Source of the DNA: Aquabacterium sp. CECT 9606
GTDB taxonomy: Bacteria; Pseudomonadota; Gammaproteobacteria; Burkholderiales; Burkholderiaceae_C
Direction: 5' to 3'
DNA length: 64,000 bases
Assembly: GCF_918741295.1 (NCBI RefSeq)
Contig: NZ_CAKKNB010000001.1
Location: forward strand, 1,054,001-1,118,000
The stretch's first letter is position 1, and every line of letters begins with the position of its first letter. Shown here in pieces: positions 39,153-50,000 of the stretch. A program made the translations under genes and the position numbers. The notes beneath the pieces are model-generated. The model was not told the origin of the DNA. It saw nothing but the letters and a program-made list of their open reading frames with translations, and ran no database searches.

Positions 39153-39266
39153 CATTCCATGAGGGCAAGCAGCCACCGCTGCCCTGATGGAATGGCATCG
39201 CGCCAGAGTGATTTGGGCCCCCGACGCCTGTGGCGTCGCATAAGAAAACGCACCCCATGTGGGGTG
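39153..39266 (+). other. Structured pnp leader with three hairpins
   Basis: A 14-bp stem with one mismatch (39153-39194, arms CATTCCAT-G-AGGGCA and its complement, 12-base loop), then a 7-bp hairpin (39222-39238), then a 6-bp hairpin (39251-39266). In E. coli a long leader stem is cut by RNase III and PNPase to autoregulate pnp; a similar role here is inference. Confidence 0.6.
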
Positions 39267-39289
39267 CCACTCAACCGGAGAACCATCCC

Positions 39290-41509
39290 ATGAGCATGTT
39301 CAACAAAGTCACCAAGACCTTCCAATGGGGCAACCACAGCGTCACGCTCGAGACCGGCGAAATCGCCCGTCAATCCAGCGGTGCCGTGCTCGCCGACGTT
39401 GAAGGCACCGTGGTGCTGGCCACCGTCGTTGCCGCCAAGAACCCCAAGCCCGGCCAGGATTTCTTCCCCCTGACCGTCGATTACATCGAGAAAACGTACG
39501 CCGCCGGCAAGATCCCTGGCAGCTTTTTCAAGCGCGAAGCCAAGCCCAGCGAACTCGAAACGCTGACCTCGCGCCTGATCGACCGCCCCCTCCGCCCCCT
39601 GTTCCCTGAAGGCTTCTACAACGAAGTCCAGATCGTCATCCACGTTGTTTCGCTGAACCCCAACGTCTCGGCCGACATCGTCGCCCTGATCGCGTCCAGC
39701 GCCGCCCTGGCCATCTCCGGCATCCCCTTCAATGGCCCCATCGGTGCGGCCCGCGTCGGTTATGTCAATGGCGAATACGTGCTGAACCCCGGCCCGTCCG
39801 AGTTGGCCAACTCCAAGATGGACCTGATTGTGGCCGGCACCGAAGCCGCCGTGCTGATGGTCGAGTCCGAAGCTGATCAGCTGACTGAAGAAGTCATGCT
39901 GGGCGGCATCGTCTACGGCCACGAGCAAGGCCGCATCGCCATCAACGCCATCCACGACCTGGTGCGTGACGCTGGCAAGCCCGTCTGGGATTGGGCCGCG
40001 CCCGCCAAGGACGAAGACTTCATTGCCAAGATCGATGGCCTGGCTGGCGAGAAGCTGCGCGCCGCGTATCAAATCCGCTCCAAGCAAGCCCGCACGCAAG
40101 CCACCCGCGCCGCTTACGCTGATGTCAAGGCCGCGCTGACGGCCGAAGGCGTCGCGTTCGATGGCGTCAAGGTCGACAATCTGCTGTTCGACATCGAAGC
40201 CAAGATCGTGCGCAGCCAGATCCTGGCTGGCGAGCCCCGCATTGACGGCCGCGACACCCGCACCGTGCGCCCCATCGAGATCCGCACGGGCGTGCTGCCC
40301 CGCGTTCACGGTTCTGCCCTGTTCACGCGTGGTGAGACCCAGGCCCTGGTGATCGCCACCTTGGGCACCGAGCAGGACGCGCAGCGCATCGACGCGCTGG
40401 CCGGCGACTTCCGCGACACCTTCCTGTTCCACTACAACATGCCTCCCTTCGCCACCGGCGAAACCGGTCGCGTGGGCACGCCCAAGCGCCGCGAAATCGG
40501 CCACGGCCGCCTGGCCAAGCGTGCCCTGGTGCCGCTGCTGCCCAACAAGGAAGATTTTGGCTATACCGTGCGCGTGGTCTCGGAAATCACCGAGTCCAAC
40601 GGCTCCTCGTCGATGGCTTCGGTCTGTGGCGGCTGCCTGGCCATGATGGACGCTGGCGTGCCCATGAAGGCGCACGTGGCGGGCATCGCCATGGGCCTGA
40701 TCAAGGAAGACAACCGCTTCGCCGTGCTCACCGACATCCTGGGCGATGAAGATCATCTGGGCGACATGGACTTCAAGGTCGCCGGCACCACGGGTGGCGT
40801 GACCGCCTTGCAGATGGACATCAAGATCCAGGGCATCACCAAGGAAATCATGCAAGTGGCGCTGGCGCAGGCCAAGGAAGCTCGCCTGCACATCCTGGGC
40901 AAGATGACGGAAGCCATGTCCGGCGCCAACACCGAAGTCTCGGAATTCGCGCCTCGCCTGTACACCATGAAGATCAACGCGGACAAGATCCGCGACGTGA
41001 TTGGCAAGGGTGGCGCCACCATCCGCGCGTTGACCGAGGAAACCGGTTGCCAGATCAACATCAGCGAAGACGGCACCATCACCATTGCCTCGACCGATGC
41101 CGACAAGGCCGAACAAGCCAAGAAGCGCATCGCCGAGATCACGGCTGAAGTTGAAATCGGCAAGGTCTACGAAGGCCCGGTCACCAAGCTGTTCGACTTT
41201 GGTGCCCTGATCAATCTGCTGCCCGGCAAGGACGGCCTGCTGCACATCAGCCAGATCGCCCATGAGCGCGTCGAGAAGGTCTCCGACTACCTGACTGAAG
41301 GTCAGATCGTCAAGGTCAAAGTCATGGAAACCGACGAAAAGGGCCGCGTCAAGCTGTCCATGAAGGTGCTGCAAGAGCGTCCCGAGGGCATGGCCCCCGA
41401 GCGCGAACGTTCTGACCGTGGCGGTGACCGTGGTGATCGCGGTGGTCGCAATGACCGTGGCGATCGCGGCGGCGACCGTGGCAATCAAGAGCAACAACAG
41501 CAGCAGTGA
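39290..41509 (+). CDS. pnp: Polynucleotide phosphorylase
   Basis: A 3'-5' exoribonuclease of 739 residues, phosphate-dependent, trimeric and part of RNA decay. Two RNase PH-like domains flank a helical linker; the second carries the catalytic block [21 protein letters not shown] domain with GKGG (about residue 571) and an S1 domain ([18 protein letters not shown]) follow. The tail after about residue 700 is a repetitive Asp-Arg-Gly-Gly region ending in five Gln. The ATG at 39290 follows CCGGAG by nine bases; the open frame back to 39230 covers leader structure. The stop overlaps tpiA. Confidence 0.97.
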   Translation: MSMFNKVTKTFQWGNHSVTLETGEIARQSSGAVLADVEGTVVLATVVAAKNPKPGQDFFPLTVDYIEKTYAAGKIPGSFFKREAKPSELETLTSRLIDRPLRPLFPEGFYNEVQIVIHVVSLNPNVSADIVALIASSAALAISGIPFNGPIGAARVGYVNGEYVLNPGPSELANSKMDLIVAGTEAAVLMVESEADQLTEEVMLGGIVYGHEQGRIAINAIHDLVRDAGKPVWDWAAPAKDEDFIAKIDGLAGEKLRAAYQIRSKQARTQATRAAYADVKAALTAEGVAFDGVKVDNLLFDIEAKIVRSQILAGEPRIDGRDTRTVRPIEIRTGVLPRVHGSALFTRGETQALVIATLGTEQDAQRIDALAGDFRDTFLFHYNMPPFATGETGRVGTPKRREIGHGRLAKRALVPLLPNKEDFGYTVRVVSEITESNGSSSMASVCGGCLAMMDAGVPMKAHVAGIAMGLIKEDNRFAVLTDILGDEDHLGDMDFKVAGTTGGVTALQMDIKIQGITKEIMQVALAQAKEARLHILGKMTEAMSGANTEVSEFAPRLYTMKINADKIRDVIGKGGATIRALTEETGCQINISEDGTITIASTDADKAEQAKKRIAEITAEVEIGKVYEGPVTKLFDFGALINLLPGKDGLLHISQIAHERVEKVSDYLTEGQIVKVKVMETDEKGRVKLSMKVLQERPEGMAPERERSDRGGDRGDRGGRNDRGDRGGDRGNQEQQQQQ
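41414..41484 (+). repeat. DRGG/GDRG-encoding tandem repeats in the pnp tail
   Basis: Imperfect repeats of a 9-12 base unit encode Asp-Arg-Gly-Gly and Gly-Asp-Arg-Gly motifs at the PNPase C-terminus. The composition resembles RGG-type RNA-binding tails. Repeat number is likely to vary between strains. Confidence 0.65.
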
Positions 41510-42270
41510 TGGTCATGGCCTTGTCCAAGAAACTCGTCGTTGGCAACTGGAAGATGCATGGCAGCCGCGCTGCCAATGCCGAACTCCTCAAAGGTCTGCT
41601 CGAGGCCGACCTGAGCGCCTCGGCACCCCGGTCGAATGTGGCGGTGTGCGTTCCTTTTCCCTACCTGGGTGAAGTGGTCGCCACGCTGCAAGGCAGTGCC
41701 ATCACCGTCGGCTCGCAAGACGTTTCCGCCCAAGCCCAGGGCGCCTACACCGGTGAGGTGTCGGGTGCCATGGTGCGCGAGTTCGGAGCGCGCTATGCCA
41801 TCGTGGGCCACTCGGAGCGTCGCAGCTACCATTCAGAGAGCGATCAACTGGTCGCAGACAAGGCCAAGGCGGCTTTGGCACAAGGCCTGGTACCGATCGT
41901 GTGCGTGGGCGAAACCCTGGCCGAACGCGAGGCTGACCAGACCGAAGCCGTGGTGGGGCGCCAGTTGAAGGCAGTCGCCGACACGCTGGGGGCTGATCTG
42001 TCCAAGGTGGTGGTGGCTTACGAGCCTGTCTGGGCCATTGGCACGGGCAAGACCGCATCGCCAGCACAGGCGCAAGCTGTGCACGCTTTCCTGCGTGCGC
42101 AGCTCAAGGCTGCGCAGGCTCAAGCGGTGAATGTCCCCTTGCTCTACGGTGGCAGCGTCAAGCCTGACAATGCCGCCGAGCTTTTCTCTCAAACCGACAT
42201 CGACGGTGGCCTGATCGGTGGGGCTTCACTGAAGGCCTCCGATTTTGCCGCCATCGCCCGCGCCGCCTGA
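41509..42270 (+). CDS. tpiA: Triosephosphate isomerase
   Basis: A 253-residue TIM-barrel enzyme that interconverts dihydroxyacetone phosphate and glyceraldehyde-3-phosphate. The substrate-binding VVGNWKMHG, catalytic His in VGHSERR, catalytic Glu in [12 protein letters not shown] and the phosphate-binding YGGSVKPDN are all intact. The ATG at 41509 overlaps the pnp stop (TGATG), suggesting coupling; the ATG at 41515 would give a 251-residue protein closer to typical N-termini. Confidence 0.96.
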   Translation: MVMALSKKLVVGNWKMHGSRAANAELLKGLLEADLSASAPRSNVAVCVPFPYLGEVVATLQGSAITVGSQDVSAQAQGAYTGEVSGAMVREFGARYAIVGHSERRSYHSESDQLVADKAKAALAQGLVPIVCVGETLAEREADQTEAVVGRQLKAVADTLGADLSKVVVAYEPVWAIGTGKTASPAQAQAVHAFLRAQLKAAQAQAVNVPLLYGGSVKPDNAAELFSQTDIDGGLIGGASLKASDFAAIARAA

Positions 42271-42302
42271 GGCTGCACGGATTCATCTGGAGTTTTGACA
42301 AC

Positions 42303-42656
42303 ATGCAGATTTTTGCAACCCTGGTGCAAGTGCTCCAGGTCATTTCCGCCATGGCCATGATCGGCCTGGTGCTGGTGCAGCATGGCAAGGGTGCCGACAT
42401 GGGCGCGTCGTTTGGCAGTGGGGCATCGGGTAGCCTGTTTGGCGCCACTGGCAGCGCCAACTTCCTGTCGCGCTCCACGGCGGTGGCGGCCACGGTGTTT
42501 TTCCTGTCGACCCTGGGTCTGGCTTTCGTGGGCAATCACCGTGGCACCACGACGGATCAGCCCAGCGTGTTCGATCAACCTGCGGCCACGGCGTCTGCGG
42601 CGGCGTCAGCTGCTGCGAAATCGGCTTCTGGTGCGGCACTGATCCCCACGAAATGA
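42303..42656 (+). CDS. secG: Preprotein translocase subunit SecG
   Basis: A 117-residue inner-membrane subunit of SecYEG. Two hydrophobic helices flank the conserved LVLVQHGKGADMGASFGSGASGSLFGATGSANFLSR cytoplasmic loop (about 20-56). An Ala/Ser-rich C-terminal tail follows. It lies 32 bases after tpiA and before tRNA-Leu, the order seen in other Betaproteobacteria. Confidence 0.94.
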   Translation: MQIFATLVQVLQVISAMAMIGLVLVQHGKGADMGASFGSGASGSLFGATGSANFLSRSTAVAATVFFLSTLGLAFVGNHRGTTTDQPSVFDQPAATASAAASAAAKSASGAALIPTK

Positions 42657-42727
42657 GATTGAATTTCGGGTTAGAATAGATGTCTTCGGTGAGCAAGCCT
42701 CAAGCAAGCCGAAAATGATGTTCAAAG

Positions 42728-42748
42728 CAGGCTGCATGGCCTGTTTTT
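42728..42748 (+). terminator. Terminator between secG and tRNA-Leu
   Basis: CAGGC/GCCTG with a 6-base loop, followed by TTTTT, ending eight bases before the mature tRNA. The short stem suggests incomplete termination, so the tRNA may still be co-transcribed. Confidence 0.65.
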
Positions 42749-42756
42749 AGCCCCAT

Positions 42757-42841
42757 GCCGACGTGGTGAAATTGGTAGACACGCTATCTTGAGGGGGTAG
42801 TGGCGAAAGCTGTGCGAGTTCGAGTCTCGCCGTCGGCACCA
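42757..42841 (+). tRNA. tRNA-Leu (anticodon GAG)
   Basis: An 85-base class II tRNA with encoded CCA. The acceptor stem GCCGACG pairs with CGTCGGC before the A-CCA end. The anticodon stem CTATC/GGTAG holds the loop TTGAGGG, giving anticodon GAG, which reads CUC and CUU. A long variable arm, typical of Leu, and the T-loop GTTCGAGTC are present. Confidence 0.97.
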
Positions 42842-42938
42842 AGAGTTCAAACCGTGTCTTCGCACCACCCATGATCAGCCTGCTTCTAGCTATTTCGGTT
42901 GACGTTCGCGGACAGTGTTGCAAAGGCACCTAAGGTAG

Positions 42939-42977
42939 GCGCGCGTGAGTTCGCAGCTCAGCGCGCTTTTTGCTTTT
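42939..42977 (+). terminator. Terminator between tRNA-Leu and nuoA
   Basis: GCGCGC and TGAG (42939-42949, one bulged G) pair with CTCA and GCGCGC (42957-42966) around a 7-base loop, followed by TTTTTGCTTTT. It would separate the tRNA transcript from the nuo operon, whose promoter should then lie in 42978-43033, where I see no strong -35/-10 pair. Confidence 0.82.
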
Positions 42978-43033
42978 CGAATGTGTTTCAATCGCATGTT
43001 TGCCTGTTCTGTCTTGCCTGAGAGCTGCCAGTC

Positions 43034-43396
43034 ATGATGAATCTTGAGAATTACCTGCCCGTCATCCTATTCATCCTTGTGGGTGTGGGCGTCGGGGTGG
43101 TCCCTCAGTTGCTCGGCTTCCTGCTGGGCCCACGTCGTCCTGACGCGGCTAAAAACTCCCCTTATGAATGTGGCTTCGAGGCCTTCGAAGACGCGCGGAT
43201 GAAGTTCGACGTGCGCTACTACCTCGTGGCCATCTTGTTCATTTTGTTCGATCTGGAAATCGCTTTTCTCTTCCCCTGGGCCGTGGCCTTGAAGGAAGTG
43301 GGCATGGCCGGCTTCACCGCCATCATGCTGTTTTTGGGCATCCTCGTCGTGGGCTTTGCCTACGAGTGGAAAAAGGGCGCCCTGGACTGGGAATGA
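43034..43396 (+). CDS. nuoA: NADH-quinone oxidoreductase subunit A
   Basis: A 120-residue three-helix membrane subunit at the junction of the peripheral and membrane arms of complex I. Key features are the conserved loop [24 protein letters not shown] (about 40-63), whose Cys is part of the active/deactive loop in homologues, and [11 protein letters not shown]. It is the first gene of a 14-gene nuo operon. The ATG at 43037 is an equally possible start. Confidence 0.97.
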   Translation: MMNLENYLPVILFILVGVGVGVVPQLLGFLLGPRRPDAAKNSPYECGFEAFEDARMKFDVRYYLVAILFILFDLEIAFLFPWAVALKEVGMAGFTAIMLFLGILVVGFAYEWKKGALDWE

Positions 43397-43406
43397 GGTA
43401 ATCAAC

Positions 43407-43883
43407 ATGGGTATCGAAGGCGTCTTCAAAGAGGGCTTCATCACCACGACGGCGGACACGCTGATCAACTGGTCCAAGACCGGCTCGCTGTGGCCAATGA
43501 CGTTCGGGCTGGCCTGCTGCGCGGTCGAAATGATGCACGCCGGTGCGGCGCGTTACGACATCGACCGCTTTGGCATGTTGTTCCGTCCCAGCCCCCGTCA
43601 GTCTGACCTGATGATCGTGGCCGGCACGCTGTGCAACAAGATGGCACCGGCCTTGCGTAAGGTCTACGACCAGATGGCCGAGCCACGTTGGGTGCTGTCC
43701 ATGGGCTCGTGTGCCAATGGTGGTGGCTATTACCACTACAGCTACTCGGTGGTGCGCGGCTGTGACCGCATCGTGCCGGTCGATGTCTACGTGCCGGGCT
43801 GCCCGCCCACGGCCGAGGCGTTGCTCTATGGCATCTTGCAGTTGCAGGCCAAGATCCGCCGTGAAAACACCATTGCCCGCTGA
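43407..43883 (+). CDS. nuoB: NADH-quinone oxidoreductase subunit B
   Basis: A 158-residue subunit that holds cluster N2, the electron donor to quinone. The 4Fe-4S ligands are C37-C38 (LACCAVEMM), C102 (GSCANGG) and C132 (PGCPPT). The ATG at 43407 has GAGG at a suitable distance; the frame upstream to 43356 overlaps nuoA and is excluded. Confidence 0.97.
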   Translation: MGIEGVFKEGFITTTADTLINWSKTGSLWPMTFGLACCAVEMMHAGAARYDIDRFGMLFRPSPRQSDLMIVAGTLCNKMAPALRKVYDQMAEPRWVLSMGSCANGGGYYHYSYSVVRGCDRIVPVDVYVPGCPPTAEALLYGILQLQAKIRRENTIAR

Positions 43884-43901
43884 AAGCGCAGGACCGTTTC
43901 A

Positions 43902-44513
43902 ATGAGCACCAAACTCGACACCCTGCAAGCCGCGCTGAACGCCGTGCTGGGCGATGCTGTCAAGCGCCTGGACAACCTCAAGGGCGAACTGACCTTGACT
44001 GTGTCCAGCGCCGACTACGTCCGCGTGGCCACTACCTTGCGCGATCATCCCGAACTGCGCTTCGAGCAGCTCCAGGATTTGTGTGGCATGGATTACTCCA
44101 CCTACAAGGATGGCGCACCTTCGATCTATGCCGAAGGTCCTCGCTACTGCGTGGTCAGCCACCTGTTGTCGGTGGCCAAGAACTGGCGCCTGCGCTTGAA
44201 GGTCTTCGCCACTGACGACGACCTGCCCATGGTCGCTTCGCTCAACGAGGTGTGGAGCTCTGCCAACTGGTTCGAGCGGGAAGCCTTTGACCTGTACGGC
44301 ATCATCTTCGAAGGCCACATCGACCTGCGCCGGATTCTGACCGACTACGGCTTCATCGGCCATCCATTCCGCAAGGACTTCCCGGTGTCGGGCCACGTCG
44401 AGATGCGCTACGACCCCGAGCAGAAGCGCGTGATCTACCAGCCGGTGACCATCGAGCCACGCGAGATCACCCCGCGCATCATCCGCGAAGACAACTACGG
44501 CGGTTTGAAGTAA
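43902..44513 (+). CDS. nuoC: NADH-quinone oxidoreductase subunit C
   Basis: A 203-residue peripheral-arm (30 kDa) subunit. The family signature [22 protein letters not shown] (about 126-147) and GHPFRKDFP are intact. nuoC and nuoD are separate genes here, unlike the fused nuoCD of E. coli. Confidence 0.97.
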   Translation: MSTKLDTLQAALNAVLGDAVKRLDNLKGELTLTVSSADYVRVATTLRDHPELRFEQLQDLCGMDYSTYKDGAPSIYAEGPRYCVVSHLLSVAKNWRLRLKVFATDDDLPMVASLNEVWSSANWFEREAFDLYGIIFEGHIDLRRILTDYGFIGHPFRKDFPVSGHVEMRYDPEQKRVIYQPVTIEPREITPRIIREDNYGGLK

Positions 44514-44515
44514 TC

Positions 44516-45769
44516 ATGGCTGAAATCAAGAACTACACCCTGAACTTCGGGCCCCAGCATCCGGCCGCCCACGGCGTGCTGCGCCTGGTGCTCGAGCTGG
44601 ACGGCGAAGTCATTCAGCGCGCCGACCCGCACATCGGCCTGCTGCACCGCGCCACCGAGAAGCTGGCCGAGTCCAAGACCTTCATCCAGTCGCTGCCTTA
44701 CATGGATCGCCTGGACTACGTCTCGATGATGGCCAACGAGCACGCCTACTGCCTGGCCATCGAGAAGCTGCTGGACCTCGACGTGCCTGTGCGCGCCCAG
44801 TACATCCGCGTGATGTTCGCCGAGATCACGCGCGTCCTGAATCACCTGCTGTGGTTGGGCTGTCACGGCTTCGACTGCGGTGCGATGAACATCCTCATCT
44901 ACTGCTTCCGCGAACGTGAAGACTTGTTCGACCTGTACGAAGCCGTGTCAGGCGCCCGCATGCACGCCGCCTACTTCCGTCCGGGCGGCGTCTACCGCGA
45001 CCTGCCGGACACCATGCCGCAGTACAAGGTCAGCAAGATCAAGAACGCCAAGACCATCGCGCGCTTGAACGAAAACCGCCAGGGGTCCATGCTGGACTTC
45101 ATCGACGATTTCACGCAGCGCTTCCCTGGCCTGATCGACGAATACGAAACCCTGCTGACCGACAACCGCATCTGGAAACAGCGCACCGTCGGCATCGGCG
45201 TGGTCTCGCCTGAGCGTGCCCTGAACCTGGGTTTCTCAGGTGCCATGCTGCGTGGCTCGGGCGTTGTGTGGGATCTGCGCAAGCACCAGCCCTACGATGT
45301 CTACGAGCACATGGACTTCGACATCCCCGTGGGCAAGAATGGCGATTGCTACGACCGCTACTTGGTCCGTGTTGAAGAACTGCGCCAGTCCAACCGCATC
45401 ATCAAGCAGTGCGTCGACTGGCTGCGTGCCAACCCCGGCCCCGTCATCACCGACAACCACAAGGTGGCTCCGCCATCACGCGTCGAGATGAAGACTTCGA
45501 TGGAGCAGCTGATCCACCACTTCAAGCTCTTCACCGAAGGTTTCCACGTGCCCGAAGGCGAGGCCTATGCCGCAGTCGAGCACCCCAAGGGCGAGTTCGG
45601 CATCTACCTGTCCAGCGACGGTGCCAACAAGCCTTATCGCCTGAAGATCCGCGCCCCCGGCTTCCCGCACCTGGCCGCGCTCGATGAAATGAGCCGTGGC
45701 CACATGCTGGCCGACGCCGTGGCCATCATCGGCACGATGGACATCGTGTTCGGTGAGATCGACCGCTAA
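44516..45769 (+). CDS. nuoD: NADH-quinone oxidoreductase subunit D
   Basis: A 417-residue (49 kDa) subunit that, with NuoB, forms the quinone site. It has the conserved [18 protein letters not shown] near the N-terminus (quinone-pocket His), [10 protein letters not shown] and the C-terminal [12 protein letters not shown]. It starts two bases after the nuoC stop. Confidence 0.97.
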   Translation: MAEIKNYTLNFGPQHPAAHGVLRLVLELDGEVIQRADPHIGLLHRATEKLAESKTFIQSLPYMDRLDYVSMMANEHAYCLAIEKLLDLDVPVRAQYIRVMFAEITRVLNHLLWLGCHGFDCGAMNILIYCFREREDLFDLYEAVSGARMHAAYFRPGGVYRDLPDTMPQYKVSKIKNAKTIARLNENRQGSMLDFIDDFTQRFPGLIDEYETLLTDNRIWKQRTVGIGVVSPERALNLGFSGAMLRGSGVVWDLRKHQPYDVYEHMDFDIPVGKNGDCYDRYLVRVEELRQSNRIIKQCVDWLRANPGPVITDNHKVAPPSRVEMKTSMEQLIHHFKLFTEGFHVPEGEAYAAVEHPKGEFGIYLSSDGANKPYRLKIRAPGFPHLAALDEMSRGHMLADAVAIIGTMDIVFGEIDR

Positions 45770-45777
45770 GAAGCCAG

Positions 45778-46278
45778 ATGACTGACAAACCCATGCTCAG
45801 CGAACAAACCAAAGCGCGTTTCGACCGCGAAGTGGCCAAGTACCCGGCCGATCAGAAACAATCCGCGGTGATGGCCTGCCTGTCCATCTTCCAGCAGGAG
45901 AACGGCTGGATCTCGCCCGAGGGCGAGAAGCTGATCGCCGAGCACCTGGGCATGGCGCCCATCGCGGTGCGCGAGGTTGCCACGTTCTACAACATGTACA
46001 ACCAGCAGCCGGTCGGTCAGTTCAAGATCAACGTCTGCACCAACCTGCCGTGCCAGCTGCGTGATGGGCAGAAGGCGCTGGAGCACCTGTGCCACAAGCT
46101 GGGCATCCAGGCCGGCGAGACCACGGCCGATGGCGTATTCACCGTGCAGCAAGGCGAATGCATGGGCGCTTGCGCCGATTCGCCGGTGCTGCTGGTCAAT
46201 GATCGTCAGATGGTCAGCTTCATGAGCAACGACCGCCTTGATGCGCTGGTCGACACGCTCAAGGCCAACGCGAAGTGA
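45778..46278 (+). CDS. nuoE: NADH-quinone oxidoreductase subunit E
   Basis: A 166-residue thioredoxin-like subunit with the 2Fe-2S cluster N1a. The ligands are C87 and C92 (VCTNLPC) and C128 and C132 (GECMGAC). It works with NuoF in the NADH dehydrogenase module. The stop overlaps the nuoF GTG start. Confidence 0.96.
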   Translation: MTDKPMLSEQTKARFDREVAKYPADQKQSAVMACLSIFQQENGWISPEGEKLIAEHLGMAPIAVREVATFYNMYNQQPVGQFKINVCTNLPCQLRDGQKALEHLCHKLGIQAGETTADGVFTVQQGECMGACADSPVLLVNDRQMVSFMSNDRLDALVDTLKANAK

Positions 46279-47636
46279 GCAAGGACATCCCCATGTTGGA
46301 CCTTTCCCAATTCCAATCGACCGGCAAGGAAACCGTTTTCCACGGTCGCCACATCAATCCCCAGATCTACGCGGATCTGGACGGTAAAAACTGGGGCCTG
46401 AAGGACTACCAGGCGCGCGGCGGCTACACGGCCCTGCGCAAGATACTGGGCCTGGATGGCGGCGAGGGCATGACGCCCGAGCAGGTGATTGCCGATGTGA
46501 AGCTGTCGGCCCTGCGCGGCCGTGGCGGCGCCGGCTTCCCCACGGGCCTGAAGTGGAGCTTCATGCCCCGCGCTTTCCCCGGCCAGAAGTACCTGGTGTG
46601 CAACTCCGACGAAGGTGAACCTGGCACGTGCAAGGACCGCGAGATCCTGATGTACAACCCGCACATCGTGATCGAAGGCATGGCGATTGCGGCCTACGCC
46701 ATGGGCATCAGCGTGGGCTACAACTACATCCACGGTGAAATCTTCGAGGTGTATGAACGCTTCGAAGCGGCGCTGGAAGAAGCGCGCGCCGCCGGCATGC
46801 TGGGCAACAACATCATGGGCAGCAACTACAGCTTCCAGCTGCACGCCTTCCATGGGTTCGGCGCCTACATCTGCGGTGAAGAAACCGCACTGCTCGAGTC
46901 GCTCGAAGGCAAGAAGGGCCAGCCCCGTTTCAAGCCTCCTTTCCCGGCCAGCTTCGGCCTGTACGGCAAGCCCACCACGATCAACAACACCGAAACCTTC
47001 GCGGCCGTGCCCTGGATCATCCGCAACGGCGGCCAGGCCTTCCTCGATGTGGGCAAGCCCAACAACGGCGGTACCAAGCTGTATTCGGTCAGCGGCGACG
47101 TCGAGCGCCCCGGCAACTACGAGATCCCCATGGGCACGCCTTTCGCGACCTTGCTGGAACTCGCCGGTGGCGTGCGTGGCGGCAAGAAGCTCAAGGCCGT
47201 GATCCCCGGTGGTTCGTCGTCGCCCGTGCTGCCCGCGCACATCATGATGGAGTGCACGATGGACTATGACTCCATCGCCAAGGCCGGCTCCATGCTGGGC
47301 TCGGGCGCTCTGATCGTGATGGATGAAACCCGCTGCATGGTCAAGAGCCTGCAACGCCTGTCTTACTTCTACATGCATGAAAGCTGTGGCCAGTGCACCC
47401 CTTGCCGCGAAGGCACTGGCTGGCTGTGGCGCATGGTCGACCGCATCGAAACCGGCAAGGGCCGCGTCGAAGACATCGACCTGCTGAACTCGGTGGCCGA
47501 CAACATCCAGGGCCGCACCATCTGCGCCCTGGGCGATGCCGCGGCCATGCCGGTGCGCGCCTTCATCAAGCATTACCGCGATGAATTCATTCATCACATC
47601 GAACACAAGACCTGCGTGGTCCCTGCCTACGTCTGA
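46275..47636 (+). CDS. nuoF: NADH-quinone oxidoreductase subunit F
   Basis: A 453-residue subunit that oxidises NADH. The FMN/NADH-binding glycine-rich segment [10 protein letters not shown] and the cluster N3 ligands C371, C374, C377 (SCGQCTPC) and C417 (TICALG) are present. The GTG start overlaps the nuoE stop (GTGA); the ATG at 46293 is an alternative that would remove six residues. Confidence 0.97.
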   Translation: MSKDIPMLDLSQFQSTGKETVFHGRHINPQIYADLDGKNWGLKDYQARGGYTALRKILGLDGGEGMTPEQVIADVKLSALRGRGGAGFPTGLKWSFMPRAFPGQKYLVCNSDEGEPGTCKDREILMYNPHIVIEGMAIAAYAMGISVGYNYIHGEIFEVYERFEAALEEARAAGMLGNNIMGSNYSFQLHAFHGFGAYICGEETALLESLEGKKGQPRFKPPFPASFGLYGKPTTINNTETFAAVPWIIRNGGQAFLDVGKPNNGGTKLYSVSGDVERPGNYEIPMGTPFATLLELAGGVRGGKKLKAVIPGGSSSPVLPAHIMMECTMDYDSIAKAGSMLGSGALIVMDETRCMVKSLQRLSYFYMHESCGQCTPCREGTGWLWRMVDRIETGKGRVEDIDLLNSVADNIQGRTICALGDAAAMPVRAFIKHYRDEFIHHIEHKTCVVPAYV

Positions 47637-47653
47637 GCACCAGAGCAACAAAC

Positions 47654-49984
47654 ATGGTTGAAATCGAACTCGACGGACAGAAAGTCCAGTGCCAGGAAGG
47701 CAGCATGGTGATGCATGCGGCCGAGCAAAACGGCACCTACATCCCGCACTTCTGCTATCACAAGAAATTGTCGATCGCGGCCAATTGCCGCATGTGCCTG
47801 GTGGACATCGAAAAAGCGCCCAAGCCGATGCCGGCCTGCGCCACGCCAGTCACCCAAGGGATGATCGTTCGCACCAAGAGCGATAAAGCCATCAAGGCCC
47901 AGCAGGGCGTGATGGAATTTTTGCTGATCAACCACCCGCTGGATTGCCCCATCTGCGACCAGGGTGGCGAGTGCCAGTTGCAGGATTTGGCCGTGGGCTA
48001 TGGCGCCTCTTCTTCGCGCTATGAAGAAGAAAAGCGCGTGGTCTTCAAGAAAGACGTGGGCCCGCTGATCTCCATGCAGGAGATGAGCCGTTGCATCCAG
48101 TGCACCCGCTGCGTGCGTTTCGGCCAAGAGATCGCCGGCGTGATGGAACTCGGCATGATCCACCGCGGTGAGCATTCCGAGATCACCACGTTCGTGGGCA
48201 ACACGGTCGATTCCGAACTGTCGGGCAACATGATTGACATTTGCCCCGTCGGCGCCCTGACCAGCAAGCCTTTCCGTTATCAGGCCCGAACCTGGGAGTT
48301 GTCGCGCCGCAAAAGCGTCAGCCCGCACGACAGCACCGGCGCCAACCTGATCGTTCAAGTGAAGAACGGCAAAGTGCTGCGCGTGGTCCCGCTGGAAAAC
48401 GAAGCCGTCAACGAATGCTGGATTTCCGACCGCGACCGCTTCAGCTATGAAGCCCTGAACAGCGATCAGCGCCTGACCAAGCCCATGCTCAAGCAGGGCG
48501 GTCAATGGCGTGAGGTCGACTGGACGACCGCGCTCGAATACGTGGCCAACGGCTTGAAGGGCGTCAAGAACGACCATGGTGCGGCCGCCATTGGCGCGCT
48601 GGGCACCGCCCACAGCACCGTTGAAGAGCTGTACTTGCTGGGCCAACTGGTGCGCGGCCTGGGCAGCGACAACGTCGACACCCGCTTGCGCCAATCCGAT
48701 TTCACCGCCACACCGGGCGCGACCTGGTTGGGCCTGCCCATCGCCGAGCTGTCCAACCTGGACCGCGCGCTGGTGATCGGCTCCTTCCTGCGCAAAGACC
48801 ACCCGCTGTTCGCCTCGCGTCTGCGCCACGCCGCCAAGCGCGGTGCGCAAATCACTGCGATCGGCGCCACCACCGACGACTGGCTGCTGCCCATCGCGCA
48901 GCGCGTTGTCGTGGCGCCCAGCGCCTGGGCCCAATCCCTGGCCGACATCGCCGTGGCGATCGCCAATGAGCGCGGCGTGGACATCCCCGCCAATGGCACG
49001 GCTACTGAGGCCGCCCGCGCCGTGGCCGCCTCGCTGTTGTCCGGTCAGAAGAAAGCCATCCTGCTGGGCAATGCCGCCGTTCATCACCCGCAAGCCTCGA
49101 CCCTGCACGCCTTGGCGAACTGGATCGGCGAGCAAACCGGCGCCTCCGTTGGTTTCCTGGGCGAATCGGCCAATACCGTGGGAGCCCAACTGGTGGGCGC
49201 CCAGCCCCAGCAGGGCGGCTTGAACGCCGGCCAGATGCTGTCAGGCAACGCCCTGAAGGCCGTGCTGCTGTTCAACGCCGAGCCCGAGTTCGACGCGGCC
49301 AACCCTGTGGCCGCGCGGGCCGCGGTCAATGGTGCGCAAATGGTCGTGTCCTTGTCCGCCTTCAAGTCCGGCGCCAACGATTACGCCGATGTGCTGCTGC
49401 CCATCGCCCCATTCTCCGAGACCTCCGGCACGTTTGTGAACGCCGAAGGCCGCGTGCAAAGCTTCCACGGCGTGGTCAAGCCCCTGGGCGACGCTCGCCC
49501 GGCCTGGAAGGTGCTGCGCGTGCTGGGCAACATGCTGAGCATCCCGGGTTTCGAGTTCGAGACCTCGGAAGAAGTCCGCGCTGCCGCTTTGGGTGACTTG
49601 GCTTCGATCCCTGCTCGCTTGTCGAACCAAAGCTCCGCTCTCATCCAGCTGCAAGGGTCGACTGGCGGCCTGGAGCGCATCGCTGACGTGCCCATTTACA
49701 GCGCGGATGCCCTGGTGCGCCGTTCCGAGCCACTGCAGCAGACCGCCGATGCCAAGCCACCTGTGGCCAGCCTGTCCAAGGCTTTGTGGGCCGAGCTGGG
49801 CCTGGCCGAAGGAGCGCAGGTGAGGGTGTCGCAAGACAACGGATCCGCCACCCTGAGCGCGGTGCTCGACGCGAGCTTGCCCGCCAATGTGGTGCGTGTG
49901 CCCGCGGGTCACGCCTTGACGTCGTCGCTGGGCGCGCAGTTCGGCGCCATTCGGGTTGAAAAACTCGGCGTCGGCCAGGTCTGA
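47654..49984 (+). CDS. nuoG: NADH-quinone oxidoreductase subunit G
   Basis: A 776-residue subunit carrying several Fe-S clusters. Ligands for 2Fe-2S N1b are C34, C45, C48 and C62; for N5, H94 with C98, C101 and C107; for N4, the CIQCTRC and late CPVGAL Cys. The extra N7 cluster motif found in E. coli (CxxCxxxC after N4) is not apparent after CPVGAL. The rest is a molybdopterin-oxidoreductase-like domain without cofactor. Confidence 0.96.
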   Translation: MVEIELDGQKVQCQEGSMVMHAAEQNGTYIPHFCYHKKLSIAANCRMCLVDIEKAPKPMPACATPVTQGMIVRTKSDKAIKAQQGVMEFLLINHPLDCPICDQGGECQLQDLAVGYGASSSRYEEEKRVVFKKDVGPLISMQEMSRCIQCTRCVRFGQEIAGVMELGMIHRGEHSEITTFVGNTVDSELSGNMIDICPVGALTSKPFRYQARTWELSRRKSVSPHDSTGANLIVQVKNGKVLRVVPLENEAVNECWISDRDRFSYEALNSDQRLTKPMLKQGGQWREVDWTTALEYVANGLKGVKNDHGAAAIGALGTAHSTVEELYLLGQLVRGLGSDNVDTRLRQSDFTATPGATWLGLPIAELSNLDRALVIGSFLRKDHPLFASRLRHAAKRGAQITAIGATTDDWLLPIAQRVVVAPSAWAQSLADIAVAIANERGVDIPANGTATEAARAVAASLLSGQKKAILLGNAAVHHPQASTLHALANWIGEQTGASVGFLGESANTVGAQLVGAQPQQGGLNAGQMLSGNALKAVLLFNAEPEFDAANPVAARAAVNGAQMVVSLSAFKSGANDYADVLLPIAPFSETSGTFVNAEGRVQSFHGVVKPLGDARPAWKVLRVLGNMLSIPGFEFETSEEVRAAALGDLASIPARLSNQSSALIQLQGSTGGLERIADVPIYSADALVRRSEPLQQTADAKPPVASLSKALWAELGLAEGAQVRVSQDNGSATLSAVLDASLPANVVRVPAGHALTSSLGAQFGAIRVEKLGVGQV

Positions 49985-50000
49985 GGCGGAGGAACATCAC

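Noticed and set aside
39152..41497. Minus-strand ORF of 781 codons
   Set aside because: It is opposite pnp; the absence of stops follows from GC-rich codon use and the repeat tail.
41400..41510. Short direct repeats considered as a CRISPR-like or minisatellite element
   Set aside because: They are in frame within pnp and encode a plausible Arg-Gly tail, so they are recorded as coding repeats only.
42747..42929. Minus-strand ORF of 60 codons
   Set aside because: It crosses tRNA-Leu on the opposite strand; no ribosome site or homology is evident.
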